Shown piece by piece: positions 1 through 11,505 of a stretch of DNA of 64,000 nt. The translations under genes and the position numbers were made by a program. This DNA is from Chloranthus sessilifolius. Taxonomy: Eukaryota > Streptophyta > Magnoliopsida > Chloranthales > Chloranthaceae. Position 1 is the stretch's first letter; each line of letters begins with the position of its first letter. Location: NCBI GenBank assembly GCA_021018995.1, contig CM037597.1, forward strand, positions 4,229,299-4,293,298, in the 5' to 3' direction. The notes under the pieces are model-generated. The model saw nothing but the letters and a program-made list of their open reading frames with translations. It did no database searches and had not been told where the DNA came from.

Positions 1-772
1 GACATGTTTCGATACTAGTCATCATTTTCCTCTAAAAGATGATTTAAAATAAAATTTTGAAGAGTTGGTTTAAGAGTTCGCTGGAAAGGCACAAAACAAC
101 CCAACTCTTTAACTCCCCTTCACTCTTCAAACAAATCCAATTCCACATCCACATCAACATCTTCAACGGTAACTTTTGAAGAATGCTCGTAGCATCTCCA
201 AGGGACTCTTCAAATCTGATTGAGAAAGCCAAACGAAAAGTTTTGACGAATCTCTCACTCTTCAAATGCTTCCAATCGCATCTTCAAAGGACTTTGACAA
301 GTCTCAATCGCTCTTCAGCTTTGACGAGCTAAAAAGTGGCTTGTCAAATATTAAAATGATATTTAAAAAAAATAATTTGCAGCCCATTTTTGGTCCGTAA
401 TATGACCCTATTTGAAACTTTAACTTACCCAAATTTAACGATTTAGGATCGTTTTTCCTCCAAATCTTTTACTAATAGATCTTACGAATACAATTTACCG
501 ATCAAACAATTAAATTTATTTTTTACATCACATAAATCTAAAAAAAGTGACATGTTTCGGTGTTATTAATCATTTTCTTCTAAAATGTGATTTAAAAAGA
601 AATGCGACCGACTCTCCTGACTGTCATTTAAGCACCATGTGGTGTTTAAACGATCTCATCTCATCTATTGGCTTATGATCTTTGAAATTCATACTGCCAA
701 AGTGATTTATGATCAATTGAAGGGTTATGGGTCAAAAAATACACTTTTAGAGAGATTCGAACCACCTGACCA
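1..772. other. 5' flank without a gene; MM3-like MITE half
   Basis: No coding region is visible. An approximately 50-bp direct repeat occurs at 1-52 and 549-598 (both begin GACATGTTTCG). A sequence at 61-115 resembles one at 1068-1136 inside tandem unit U1 (shared core CACAAAACAACC), so the flank is built from the same dispersed repeats. From about 605 the sequence (CGACTCTCCTGACTGTCATT, then a GTGTTTAAAC palindrome) matches the terminal repeat of the MM3 MITE at 43625-44044; the matching far end lies near 1020, inside U1. Confidence 0.5.
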
Positions 773-1211
773 GTGTACTATAATATCAACAGTTGTTCTT
801 AATTTTGATGGTTGATATTAAAGTTCACCGATTTGATGGTTTACGTCTACTTATAAGCATGATCATGGGCTGGGACATGTTCCAAGGATGGATTGCCACT
901 TGGGCAATTTAGATTGATCATAGATGTGTGCAACATGACATAAAGATAAATCATACTTCAATGGTGTGCTATAAAAAATGACATTTTGATGGTGGAAGGT
1001 CATTTAAACACCGTTTGGTTTTTATATGTCGGTCATGAGCCATTATCCCAAAAGAAATTTGGAAATTTGGTTGAAGAGTCCGTTAGAGGTGCACAAAACA
1101 ACCTAACCCTTCAACTGTAAAATATGATTTAAATTAAAAAACCCGACTCGAGTCGAGTCGGGTCGGGCAAAAATTTGTTGAGGTTCATCTTTAATTAGGA
1201 TAGTGCTATAT

Positions 1212-1378
1212 GGTGGACAGATTTCATGCAGACAAAGTACAGGCGGCTGATGTCACGTGACATAATTGGCTGCAATTGCAGGGGCTCAATTAATACAGGT
1301 TGTGCTCAATTAGTGCTGCTAGTCACGCCATGCCATGTCAGCCACTTACACTTTGTCTGCATTTCAAATTGGTCCACC
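1212..1378. repeat. Foldback A in U1 (inverted repeat)
   Basis: GGTGGACAGATTT...GCAGACAAAG on the left is answered by CTTTGTCTGC...GGTCCACC on the right, giving arms of roughly 60-70 bases with mismatches. Equivalent copies are at 3034-3200 (U2) and 10928-11094 (U3). Looks like an old MITE carried along by the duplication. The apparent 60-80 codon open frames across it are only translations of the palindrome. Confidence 0.75.
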
Positions 1379-1427
1379 GTTTATAATTTTTCCTTTAATC
1401 GGAAAAACTGAAGCCTATTTCATGTGT

Positions 1428-1612
1428 GGCAATGGTCATGTCCAACTGTTGAACCGCTTTTCGTGTTCAACCAGATCTCCAGCCCTTGGATATAGGGGCA
1501 ACTTGACTACACTTCATCCTTTAAAAGTGGAAGTGAAGATTCCCCTATATCCAAGATGCAGATCCTGGTTGAACATGAAAACCGGTTCAACTAGTTTGGC
1601 TTGACCATTGCC
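1428..1612. repeat. Foldback B in U1, approximately 185-bp hairpin
   Basis: An imperfect inverted repeat: the left arm starts GGCAATGGTCA and contains CTTGGATATAGGGG; the right arm contains CCCCTATATCCAAG and ends TGACCATTGCC. Arms are about 85-90 bases with a short AAAG-type loop near 1527. Copies lie at 3250-3434 and 11144-11328. The fold is of pre-miRNA or hairpin-siRNA size. I do not recognise any known miRNA family in it. Confidence 0.75.
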
Positions 1613-2148
1613 CATTTAATGGATGGTACATTGTCCCCTTCCGAGACATCCGATTCAATCTTCGGGTCGGGTTGGGTCTACTAATAGAGTAGGTGCGGTC
1701 GGCCACAAATTGGGTAGCGTCTGGTTGAGTTGACCCAACCCTATATATATATAATCAAAATAGTATTTTTACCCGTTGGGTCTGGTTTTCAAGTCAGGTT
1801 GAGTCAAGTGCACCATTTAGTCGGGTTGGTTCAGATCATGTCTGGTGCACCATTGAATTGGGCCATAAAGAGCCAAGCGTTTGATTCCGCGACCTGAAAA
1901 AAACCAAAAAATTTAAGAAAAGCTAAAAAAATATTAAGAAAAATTGAAAACCGAACTGACGAAAACCGAAATTAGATTGGTTCGGTTTTGATTTGAGGGG
2001 TTGAAAATTTTCATCAACCGAAATTGAAATGTTTCGATTAGGGTTCAATTTTGCAGAAACCGAACTGAAAACTGAAATTTAGGTTTCGATGCGGTGCGGT
2101 ACGGTAAACCGAATCTGCACCTTAAATGCACCATAAAAACACCGATCA

Positions 2149-2205
2149 CACGTGCGTAAGAGATAATTTGCCACGTGCCTTGTCCACACTACAGAGCCTA
2201 TAAAA
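2149..2205 (+). promoter_or_regulatory. SCY2 promoter core in U1: two G-boxes and TATA box
   Basis: CACGTG occurs at 2149-2154 and 2172-2177, 23 bases apart, followed by TATAAAA at 2199-2205, 56 bases before the exon-1 ATG at 2261. G-boxes bind bZIP and bHLH (PIF/HY5-type) factors and are typical of light-responsive plastid-protein genes. This arrangement is complete in U1 and U3. In U2 the second G-box reads CACGTA. Confidence 0.6.
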
Positions 2206-2260
2206 CTTACAGAAAGTGCTTGTAAGCTCGGAGCTTTCATTTTTCACACAAAATTTCGCT

Positions 2261-2333
2261 ATGAACGCAACTCCATTGAGCTCTCATAATCTCCATTTCG
2301 ATTTCTTTCGCAAGAAATTTCACAGGAATCGAG
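2261..2333 (+). CDS. SCY2: SCY2 exon 1, copy in U1 (intact)
   Basis: ATG at 2261 follows the TATA box by 56 bases; 24 codons (MNATPLSSHNLHFDFF...) plus one base end at GAG before the donor GTGAGT. Joining the final G to exon 2 (GT AAT GTG) gives a Gly codon and keeps the frame open. The peptide is small, hydroxylated and basic, as expected at the start of a plastid transit peptide. Using this exon requires a 13.6-kb first intron that skips two further exon-1 copies. Confidence 0.7.
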
Positions 2334-5300
2334 GTGAGTTTATTATTATTATTATTAATTTTTTAATTTTATTTATTAACTTTTTCTTATTTAAAAATTA
2401 ATCAATCATATATTGCTCTCGTTCCCATTTGTGTATTAATTTTTCAAATTTTTTTCGGCTCATTTGATCCTCTTTTGAAGGTTCTTCTATAGAATTTGAT
2501 GTTTAACCTAAACCCTATGTTAATTATTTTTTTTTTTTTAATGAGTTGAACCCTATCAATGGATGCAAGTTTAAACCCTGAAACCCTAAACCCTGTGTAC
2601 TGCAATATTAGCAGTTGTTCTTAATTTTGATGGTTGATATTAAAGTTCCCCGATTTGATGGTTTACGTCTACTTATAAGCATGATCTTGGGCTAGGATAT
2701 GTTCCAAGGATGGATTGCCACTTGGACAATTTAGATTGATCATAGATGTGTGTAACATGACACAATGATAAATCATACTTCAATGGTGTGCTATAAAAAA
2801 TAACATTTTGATGGTGGAAGGTCATTTAAACACCGTTTGGTTTTTATATGTGGGTCATGAGCCATTATCCCAAAAGAAATTTGGAAATTTGGTTGAAGAG
2901 TCCGTTAGAGGTGCACAAAACAACCTAACCCTTCAACTGTAAAATATGATTTAAATTAAAAAACCTGACTCGAGTCGAGTCGGGTCGGGCAAAAATCTGT
3001 TGAGGTTCATCTTTAATCAGGATAGTGTTATATGATGGACAGATTTTATGCAGACAAAGTGCAAGCGGCTGATGTCACGTGGCATAATTGGTTGCAATTG
3101 CAGGGGCTCAATTAATACAGGTTGTGCTCAATTAGTGCAGCTAGTCACACCATGCCATGTCAGGCGCTTACACTTTGTCTGCATTTCAAATTGGTCCATC
3201 GTTTATAATTTTCCCTTTAATCGGAAAAACTGAAGCCTATTTCACATGTGGCAAGGGTCATGTCCAACTGTTGAACCGCTTTTCGTGTTCAACCAGATCT
3301 CCAGCCCTTGGATATAGGGGCAACTTGACTACACTTCATCCTTTAAAAGTGGAAGTGAAGATTCCCCTATATCCAAGATGGAGATCCTGGTTGAACATGA
3401 AAACCTGTTCAACTAGTTTGGCTTGACCATTGCCCATTTAATGGATGGTACATTGTTCCCTTCTGATACATCCAATCCAATATTCGGGTCGGGTTGGGTC
3501 TATTAATAGAGTAGGTGCGGTCGACCACAAATTGGGTAGCGTCTGGTTGAGTTGACCCAACCCTATATATATATATATAATCGAAATAGTGTTTTTACCT
3601 GTTGGGTCTGGTTTTCAGGTCCGGTTGAGTCAAGTGCACCATTTAGTCGGGTTGATTCAGATCATGTCTGGTGCACCATTGAGTTGGGCCATGGAGAGCA
3701 AGCGTTTGATTCCGCGACTTGACAAAAACCAAAATTTTTAAAAAAAGCCGAAAAAATATGAAGAAAAACTGAAAACCTAACTGACGAAAACCAAAATTAG
3801 ATTGGTTCGGTTTCGATTTGAGGGGTTGAAAATTTTGATCAACCGAAATTGTAATGTTTCAGTTAGGGTTCAATTTTGTAGAAACCGAACTGAAAACTGA
3901 AATTTAGGTTTCTGTGCGGTGCGGTACGGTAAACCGAATCTACACCTTAAATGCACCATATAAACACCGATCACACGTGCGTAAGAGATAATTTGTCACG
4001 TACCTTGTCCAAACTACAGAGCATATAAAACTTGGCTACACCACTAAGGCTATTGAATGCAAATCGACTAAAGACCCTCTTTATCCGTTTGAAGCGACTT
4101 CCATTAACGTTACAATAGGGATGCATGGATAGGGCTGTCAACAAGTTGGGTTGACCCGACACCCGGCCTCCCCGACCCGGTTTTTTTTTATTGGGGTGGG
4201 CACAAAAATTTGACCTGTTGGGTTGGGCATAAGACATCCGACCTGACCTTTTGGAGGGGCAAGAATTGGGTCGGGTTGACCCAACCCGATATTTTATAAA
4301 AAATAAAAAAACAAAATAGGGGGTTTTTTTTTATCCAGGCAAGGTCAGATTAGGTCGAGCACATGCCAATTTCCAGTTGCGCAGCCTAAATTTTATCATC
4401 TGTCACCGTAGATCTCATGTGGAAGTTGTAGAAGAAATTATTTTATGACTATAGTAAGGTGGTCCGAATAGGAGCACACTTGTGGGCATTTTTATTGGGT
4501 GAAAACTAAACATCATGTCATATAGTGTTGATGTGGATGTTTGATATTGATGCCCGTCTCTTGTAAGTACAGTGACAAACTTTATTTTGGACAACATTTC
4601 GGTAGGAGGTCATTTCGATTCACTTTCGATAAATTTCAAGAAAAAATTGAAAAGTTTTAGAGAGTATAAAAAATATTAAATATAAATTATATTTAAAATT
4701 TATAAAATTTTTATTTATTATTTAAAAAATAATAAAAATTAGAAAAGATTTATTAATTTTAGTGAAATTTTATTAATTTTGTCAAAATTAAAAAAGTTTC
4801 AGCGATTTCGAAGAAATAATTGAAATTTTATAAAACTTTCAGCCAATTCCTATTACGATAAATTTCGAAAAAATTTGTCGCTATGATTGTAATAGTCAGT
4901 GTTATTTTTTGTTGGGGTAATCCTGTTCATTTGATTTGACTTGACATGATTTTTTTAATATTTAGAGATATTCGTTGCTTGTTTAAAAAAAAAGTGACAA
5001 GGTAGGAATTGTAAAAGCGTAGCACGCTCTTAAGTGTAAACGGATGTCTAGGTTTACGGTGACGGGGTCAAAAACCTTGGGAAGTGCAGCTACTTTTGAG
5101 CAGTGAGCCTAGTGTAAGTGCCGGCTTGACCATTTTATCATAGAGAGATACACCCGTTCACAATTGAGAGTGAATCGGTAGGTTACTCATGCTAGTTCCC
5201 AAATGATAATGGGACCCTTGCAAATAGCATAGCTCTCTACTAGGCCTCGAGAGCGGAGCAGGTTCCCACTCTCTTTTATGCAAGAATTATCAATTTAGGA

Positions 5301-8300
5301 GCTCTCCCTTCCTCTCTACTCACTCCTTGTTAGATCAGATTTTATTTGTTCTAATAGGGAGTTATCAGATAGCACAACTCTCTCTTCCTCTCTCTCTCTC
5401 TTTGTTAGATCAGAGTTTATTTGCTCTAATAAGGAGTTATCAGAGAGCAGGGAGGTAATCGTTAAAATAGGTAAATCATGCTTTGCATGGAGTTAACAAA
5501 GAGAATGGGATCATGCTCTAGCAAAGGCTAACAAAGAGCTATGTCAAAAACAGCCATAATGACTAAGTTTGGATTTTGCAATTTTTCGGTGGTATGTGAG
5601 TTTGCTTGATTCGGATCAATTTGGGGTAGATTGGCAATTTGGGGATTAGGCAAATAGTAATAAATTATTATAAGGGATGATTAGAGAAACATGCCTCAAA
5701 AACAAACTTTTTAACAAAAAAGACCCAACTTCACACGTTTTAGAAAAACCGTGCTTTCACGATTTTCTGAAGTTCTAAAATCTGTGAAAACATGATTTTT
5801 CTCAATCCTGTGAAGTCGGGTCTTTTTTGCTAAAAATTTTATTTTTGAGGCATTGCTTTCTAAAGTGCCCTTATTATAATATATGTTAACCTATTTTAAA
5901 GTTAAAAAACGATGTATTTAAATAATAAAATAAGTATATTTTATAATCTACATATATTAACAATCCACAATTATAAATAATTCAAATATAATTTAAGATG
6001 TATCATAATGATAAAATTTTTAAAAACTCATCATATCCGTGAAAAAATCGGATAAATAATGAATGAGAGCCATTACTTGCACACGCTTTTTAAGTGATTG
6101 CACCGAGATGAAAGAAAGACTTTTTATTTTAGGGACATGTGACATGTGAAAACGCAATCTACACCGTCTGATATAAAGTTCATGATCTATAGATCATTGG
6201 TCGATTAGATTGGAGCAAAACACAATATTTATCATATGATCTATTGCTGTCAATCGTTGAATAAAATAATAGCCTTTGAACATATTTAATCACATGATGA
6301 AGATTATATTTCGTGTCAATCTTATCCATTAAGGATCTATAAATCATAAACTTTAAATCAGACGGCCCAGATTGCATTTTCACATATCACATGTCCCTAA
6401 AATACGAAGTCTCTTTAGCCTTGGTGCAATCACTTAAAAAGCGAGTGCAAGTAATTGCTCCCATAATGAATTAAGTGAATATTCGGCATACCACCTCTGA
6501 TTTTGTTAACATATTTTTGTAGTTTTCACAAACACCCATGTTTGGGAAGATCCACATTGCACTACACATGGCATGTGTGGTCACTCTTACAGCCTTTTTG
6601 AGTGAAGATCTGGAAAATGTGATTAAAAAGTATAGGCAGCTGTATTTGATCAATCAGATGGTTGAGATTGTATAATCGCTTTATCCTTGATACTTCCACG
6701 TGTATGGTCGAGATGCACTGAGTATCGTCTATGGTTGTGTGGGATAGTATACAATACTAACTCATTGACAAGTCGCCCTTTCAATTTGTGTCACTGTTTC
6801 TTAGCAAGAGGAAATCACGTGAGTGCGCGAGATAATGTTGATAAAAGCGGTGTTTATAGTTGAGAAATTTTCATTTTCTCGTATACGTCATCTAAATGGT
6901 TATTTATCGTTTCTTTTGTTGTTTCTTCTAACAGATAACACAATCGTCCGACGGTGGGAAGCTTATGGTGTTAACGGTCGACTAGATTGAATTCAAATTT
7001 CAAAATGACAGTGTTACCCTCATCTTTTCCTTGAATGGCTAAAAGCGCATTTCCCCTTTTGTTATTCTCCCTTTTCCGACCATCAATCTCCCCAACGGTC
7101 GAAACCCAAGCTCTCCTAGAATTCAAAAAACAGTTAAAGGATCCCTCCAACTCCTTGCAAAACTGGCTAGCCTCTGAATCCCACTGCCGTTTTAGCCGAA
7201 TCACTTGTGATAAGATTCCTGGTGAAGTCACCGAAATCTCCCTTGAGAACAAATCCCTATCAGGAGAGATCTCACCGTCCATCGCAGTCTTGCGTAGCCT
7301 AAACTTGCTTTCACTCCCTTCGAACGAAATTTCGGGAAATCTTCCTGTTCAGTTGGTTAACTGCAGTAATCTTAGAACGCTTAATCTCACTATGAATAGT
7401 CTTACAGGACCCGTGCCAGATTTTTCGGGTTTGGTAAACTTACAGATTCTTGACTTGTCAGAAAACTACTTCTCGGGTGAGCTCCCAACATGGGTCGGAA
7501 AGTTATCGGGCTTGACTTCACTAGGCCTCGGGGAGAACGATTTCGATGAGGGCAAAATCCCAGAAAGTATTGGGAATTTAAAGAACTTGACATGGCTTTA
7601 TATGGCTAATTGCAACTTTACAGGGCAAATCCCGAACTCCATTTTCGATCTTGTATCCCTGCAAACTCTTGATTTTTGCAAAAACAAGCTCTCTGGAGAA
7701 TTCCCATAGGCAATTTCAAAGTTACGGAATCTAAATAAGATTGAGCTATATACAAACAATTTCACCGGCCAATACCACTGGAGCTTGCAAATCTCACTCT
7801 TTTACGTGAGTTTGATGTTTCTCAGAATCAGATGAGGGGGGAATTGCCTACCGAGATTGGTAATCTGAAGAATTTGGTTGTCTTCCAATTACATGAAAAT
7901 TACTTTTCAGGAGAACTCCCTAAAGGTCTCGGGGATCTACAGTACCTTGAAGCGTTTTCTATTTACAAGAACAAATTTTCAGGAGAATTCCCTGAGAATT
8001 TGGGCCGGTTCTCGCCTCTTAGCAGTATAGACATCTGAGAACAAGTTCTCCGGTAGGTTTCCAAGTTTCTTATGCAACAGCAAAAAATTACAGTTTCTGC
8101 TCGCGCTGGATAACAACTTCTCTGGCAAATTTCCGGATTCTTATGCGGAATGTAAGACTTTGGTGAGGTTTCGGGTCAATCAAAATCAAATGTCTGGGAG
8201 AATTTCAAACGGGGTATGGGGACTACCTGATGCAACTATCGTCGATTATCGGATAACCGTTTTGTTGGTGGGATTTCAACTAGCCTGACCCAGTTGCTTT

Positions 8301-11300
8301 TACAGAACAATAGGTTTTCGGGTGAGCTTCCATCGGAACTCAGAAATCTCGTGGAGTTGCAGAAACTTGTTTTGAACAATAATTACTTTACCGGAAGCGT
8401 CCCTACTAAAGTTGGAAACTTGAACCAGTTGTCATCTCTGCATCTTGAACAGAACTCATTAACAGGCCCAATTCCGTCAGAACTCGTCCAATGCACTAGA
8501 TTAGTAGAACTGAAACTTGCGAAAAATTATCTGAATGGTAAAATTCCCGAAGCATTGTCCCTATTGAACTCTTTGAATTCTCTGAATCTGTCAGGAAACG
8601 AGCTTTCGGGTTTGATTCCTGAGAGTTTACAGTCACTGAAGCTAAGCTCCATTGATTTCTCGGGAAACCAGTTATCGGGTAGGGTTCCTTATGGGCTTCT
8701 GATGATCGCTGGAGATCATGCATTTTCAGGAAACAAGGGGCTCTGTGTCGACCAAAAATTGGGAAGCCGCAGAAATTCCGAAATGGGGATCTGCCGCTCC
8801 AGGAATACCCACAAGGAGCTAATCGAAAATAGACTTGCTTTAGTGGACAAGTCTAGGCCTGATCTAAAGTTCATGATCTATAGATCCTTAGTGGACAAGA
8901 CGGACACGAATTATAATCTTCATCATGTGATTAAACACAGTCAAACGCTATTATTTTATTCAACGATTGACAATAATAGATCATATGATAAATATTGTGT
9001 TTTGCTCGAATCTTATCCACCAAAGATCTATAGATCATAAAATTTATATCAGACGGTTTGGATTGCATTTTAACATGTCACGTGTCGCTAAAATAGAAAG
9101 TCTTTCTTTTACCTCGGTACACACACTTGCAGAATGTGTGTATATGATGTAGTCAAACCCATCCATCTCTCCTATTAAAAACCGACAGAAACACAAAGTC
9201 CCAAACCGGTCTCTCTCTCCCTTGAAAACCCAGTTCTCTCTCTCTCTCCCTTGAAAACCCAGTTCTCTCTCTCTTCTAAACCCAAACCCATTTCCTAAAC
9301 CAACGGACACCAATATTCGCAGGGAGAAAGAAAAAAAAATAACCAGAGGAGAAGAAGAAGAAGAAGAAGAAGAAAAGGAAGGAAAATACAAACTAAAAAT
9401 CTAATTTCGTGGGCTAGGGCAACAGCAGGTACCTCCTTCAGTCCTTCTTCTTCTTTTTTTTTAGGGAAAAAAAGAGAAAAAAATGGAGGAGAGGAGAAAG
9501 GAAAAAAAAATTAGATTTTTTTTTGTGCAAAATCTGGGTTTAAACCCTATTAAAAAAAAAAAAAAAAAGGGCAAAAAAATGATTTTTTTTTTTGCAAAAA
9601 TTCGGTTTAAACCCTTTTAAAAATGTTTCAAAACTCAAATGTGATCTCGGCCGATAGTTTCAAATTTCTGCCGATAATTTGAAATTTTGGGTTTTCGGCC
9701 GAGATTTTGATCCATGGCGGGGATTGGTTATGGTTTGAGAGGGTTCAGTGGAGAGGAGCTTGAGAAGGCGACGAATGCTTTGTATGGATTTGCGAGGTGT
9801 AGGGTTTGGTGGGTTAGTTTGAGTGGAGAAGAAGAAGCAGAGAAATGGGTTTAGGGTTTGCAAACGAAAATGGCGGAGCTTTTTTATAGCCGTTGCAAAA
9901 AAACTCCTGTAATTTTTATATCTTACGAGGGTCTGGCTTGGTAAGACTAAAAAATTACCTGCAAAATGAACAGTTTAATGCAAGCTTGCATTACTGCGAA
10001 CCGAACGACAGCCATGTAAAATATTCGACCGTTGAGATGAGTTTTTTTTCATTTTATGCGCATTATTTGGACATTACAGTGAAACGAACGTGCCCTTACA
10101 GAAAGCGCTTGGAGTTTTCATTTTTCACACAAAATTTCGCTATGAACGCAACTCCATTGAGCTCTCATAATCTCCATTTCGATTTCTTTCGCAAGAAATT
10201 TCACAGGAATCGAGGTGAGTTTATTATTATTATTATTAATTTTTTAATTTTATTTATTAATTTTTTCTTATTTAAAAATTAATCAATCATATATTGCTCT
10301 CGTTCCCATTTGTGTATTAATTTTTCAATTTTTTTTTGGCTCATTTGATCCTCTTATGAAGGTTCTTCTATAGAATTTGATGTTTAACCTAAACCCTAAA
10401 TCTAAACCCTATGTTGATTATTATTATTATTTTAATGAGTTAAACCCTATCAATGGATGCAAGTTTAAACCCTGAAACCCTAAACCCCGTGTACTGTAAT
10501 ATCAACATCTTAATTTTGATGGTTGATATTAAAGTTCACCGATTTGATGGTTTACGTCTACTTATAAGCATGATCTTGGGCTGGGATATGTTCCAAGGAT
10601 GGATTGCCACTTGGGCAATTTAGATTGATCATAGATGTGTGTAACATGAGACAATGATAAATCATACTTCAATGGTGTGCTATAAAAAATGACATTTTGA
10701 TGGTGGAAGGTCATTTAAACACCGTTTGGTTTTTATATGTGGGTCATGAGCCATTATCCCAAAAGAAATTTGGAAATTTGGTTGAAGAGTCCGTTAGAGG
10801 TGCACAAAACAACCTAACCCTTCAACTGTAAAATATGATTTAAATTAAAAAACCTGACTCAAGTCGAGTCGAGTCGGGTCGGGCAAAAATCTGTTGAGGT
10901 TCATCTTTAATCAGGATAGTGCCATATGGTGGACAAATTTTATGCAGACAAAGTGCAGGCGGCTGATGTCACGTGACATAATTGGCTGCAATTGCAGGGG
11001 CTCAATTAATACAATTTGTGCTCAATTAGTGCAGCTAGTCACGCCATGCCATGTCAGCCGCTTACACTTTGTCTGCATTTCAAATTGGTCCACCGTTTAT
11101 AATTTTCCCTTTAATCGGAAAAACTGAAGCCTATTTCATGTGTGGCAATGGTCATGTCCAACTGTTGAACCGCTTTTCGTGTTCAACCAGATCTCCAGCC
11201 CTTGGATATAGGGGCAACTTGACTACACTTCATCCTTTAAAAGTGGAAGTGAAGATTCCCCTATATCCAAGATGGAGATCCTGGTTGAACATGAAAACCG

Positions 11301-11453
11301 GTTCAGCTAGTTTGGCTTGACCATTGCCCATTTAATGGATGGTACATTGTCCCCTTCCGAGACATCCGATCCAATCTTCGGGTCGGGTTGGGTCTACTAA
11401 TAGAGTAGGTGCGGTCGGCCACAAATTGGGTAGCGTCTGGTTGAGTTGACCCA

Positions 11454-11505
<52 letters not shown>

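Larger units (their letters stand above)
773..2594 (+). repeat. Tandem unit U1 (promoter plus SCY2 exon 1)
   Basis: First of three tandem copies of an approximately 1.82-kb block; it starts and ends at GTGTAC, with the next copy starting at 2595. It holds foldback A (1212-1378), foldback B (1428-1612), a CCGAAACCGA-rich stretch (about 1880-2110), two G-boxes, a TATA box, SCY2 exon 1 and the beginning of intron 1 with telo-box repeats. Corresponding parts of U1, U2 and U3 are nearly identical by eye, which implies recent duplication. U1 is the only copy in which promoter, exon frame and splice donor are all undamaged. Confidence 0.88.

Noticed and set aside
1226..1604. Conserved 61- and 89-codon frames in all three tandem units as a small gene
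   Set aside because: They are translations of foldbacks A and B; conservation follows from recent duplication, and palindromic DNA keeps both strands open.
2505..2594. AAACCCT repeats as an interstitial telomere
   Set aside because: Only a few units mixed with other words; better explained as telo-boxes near a 5' end.
9714..9854. 46-codon plus-strand ORF with FSGEELEKATN, like a kinase start
   Set aside because: Too short, no kinase motifs follow, and the opposite strand of the same DNA looks more like a presequence.
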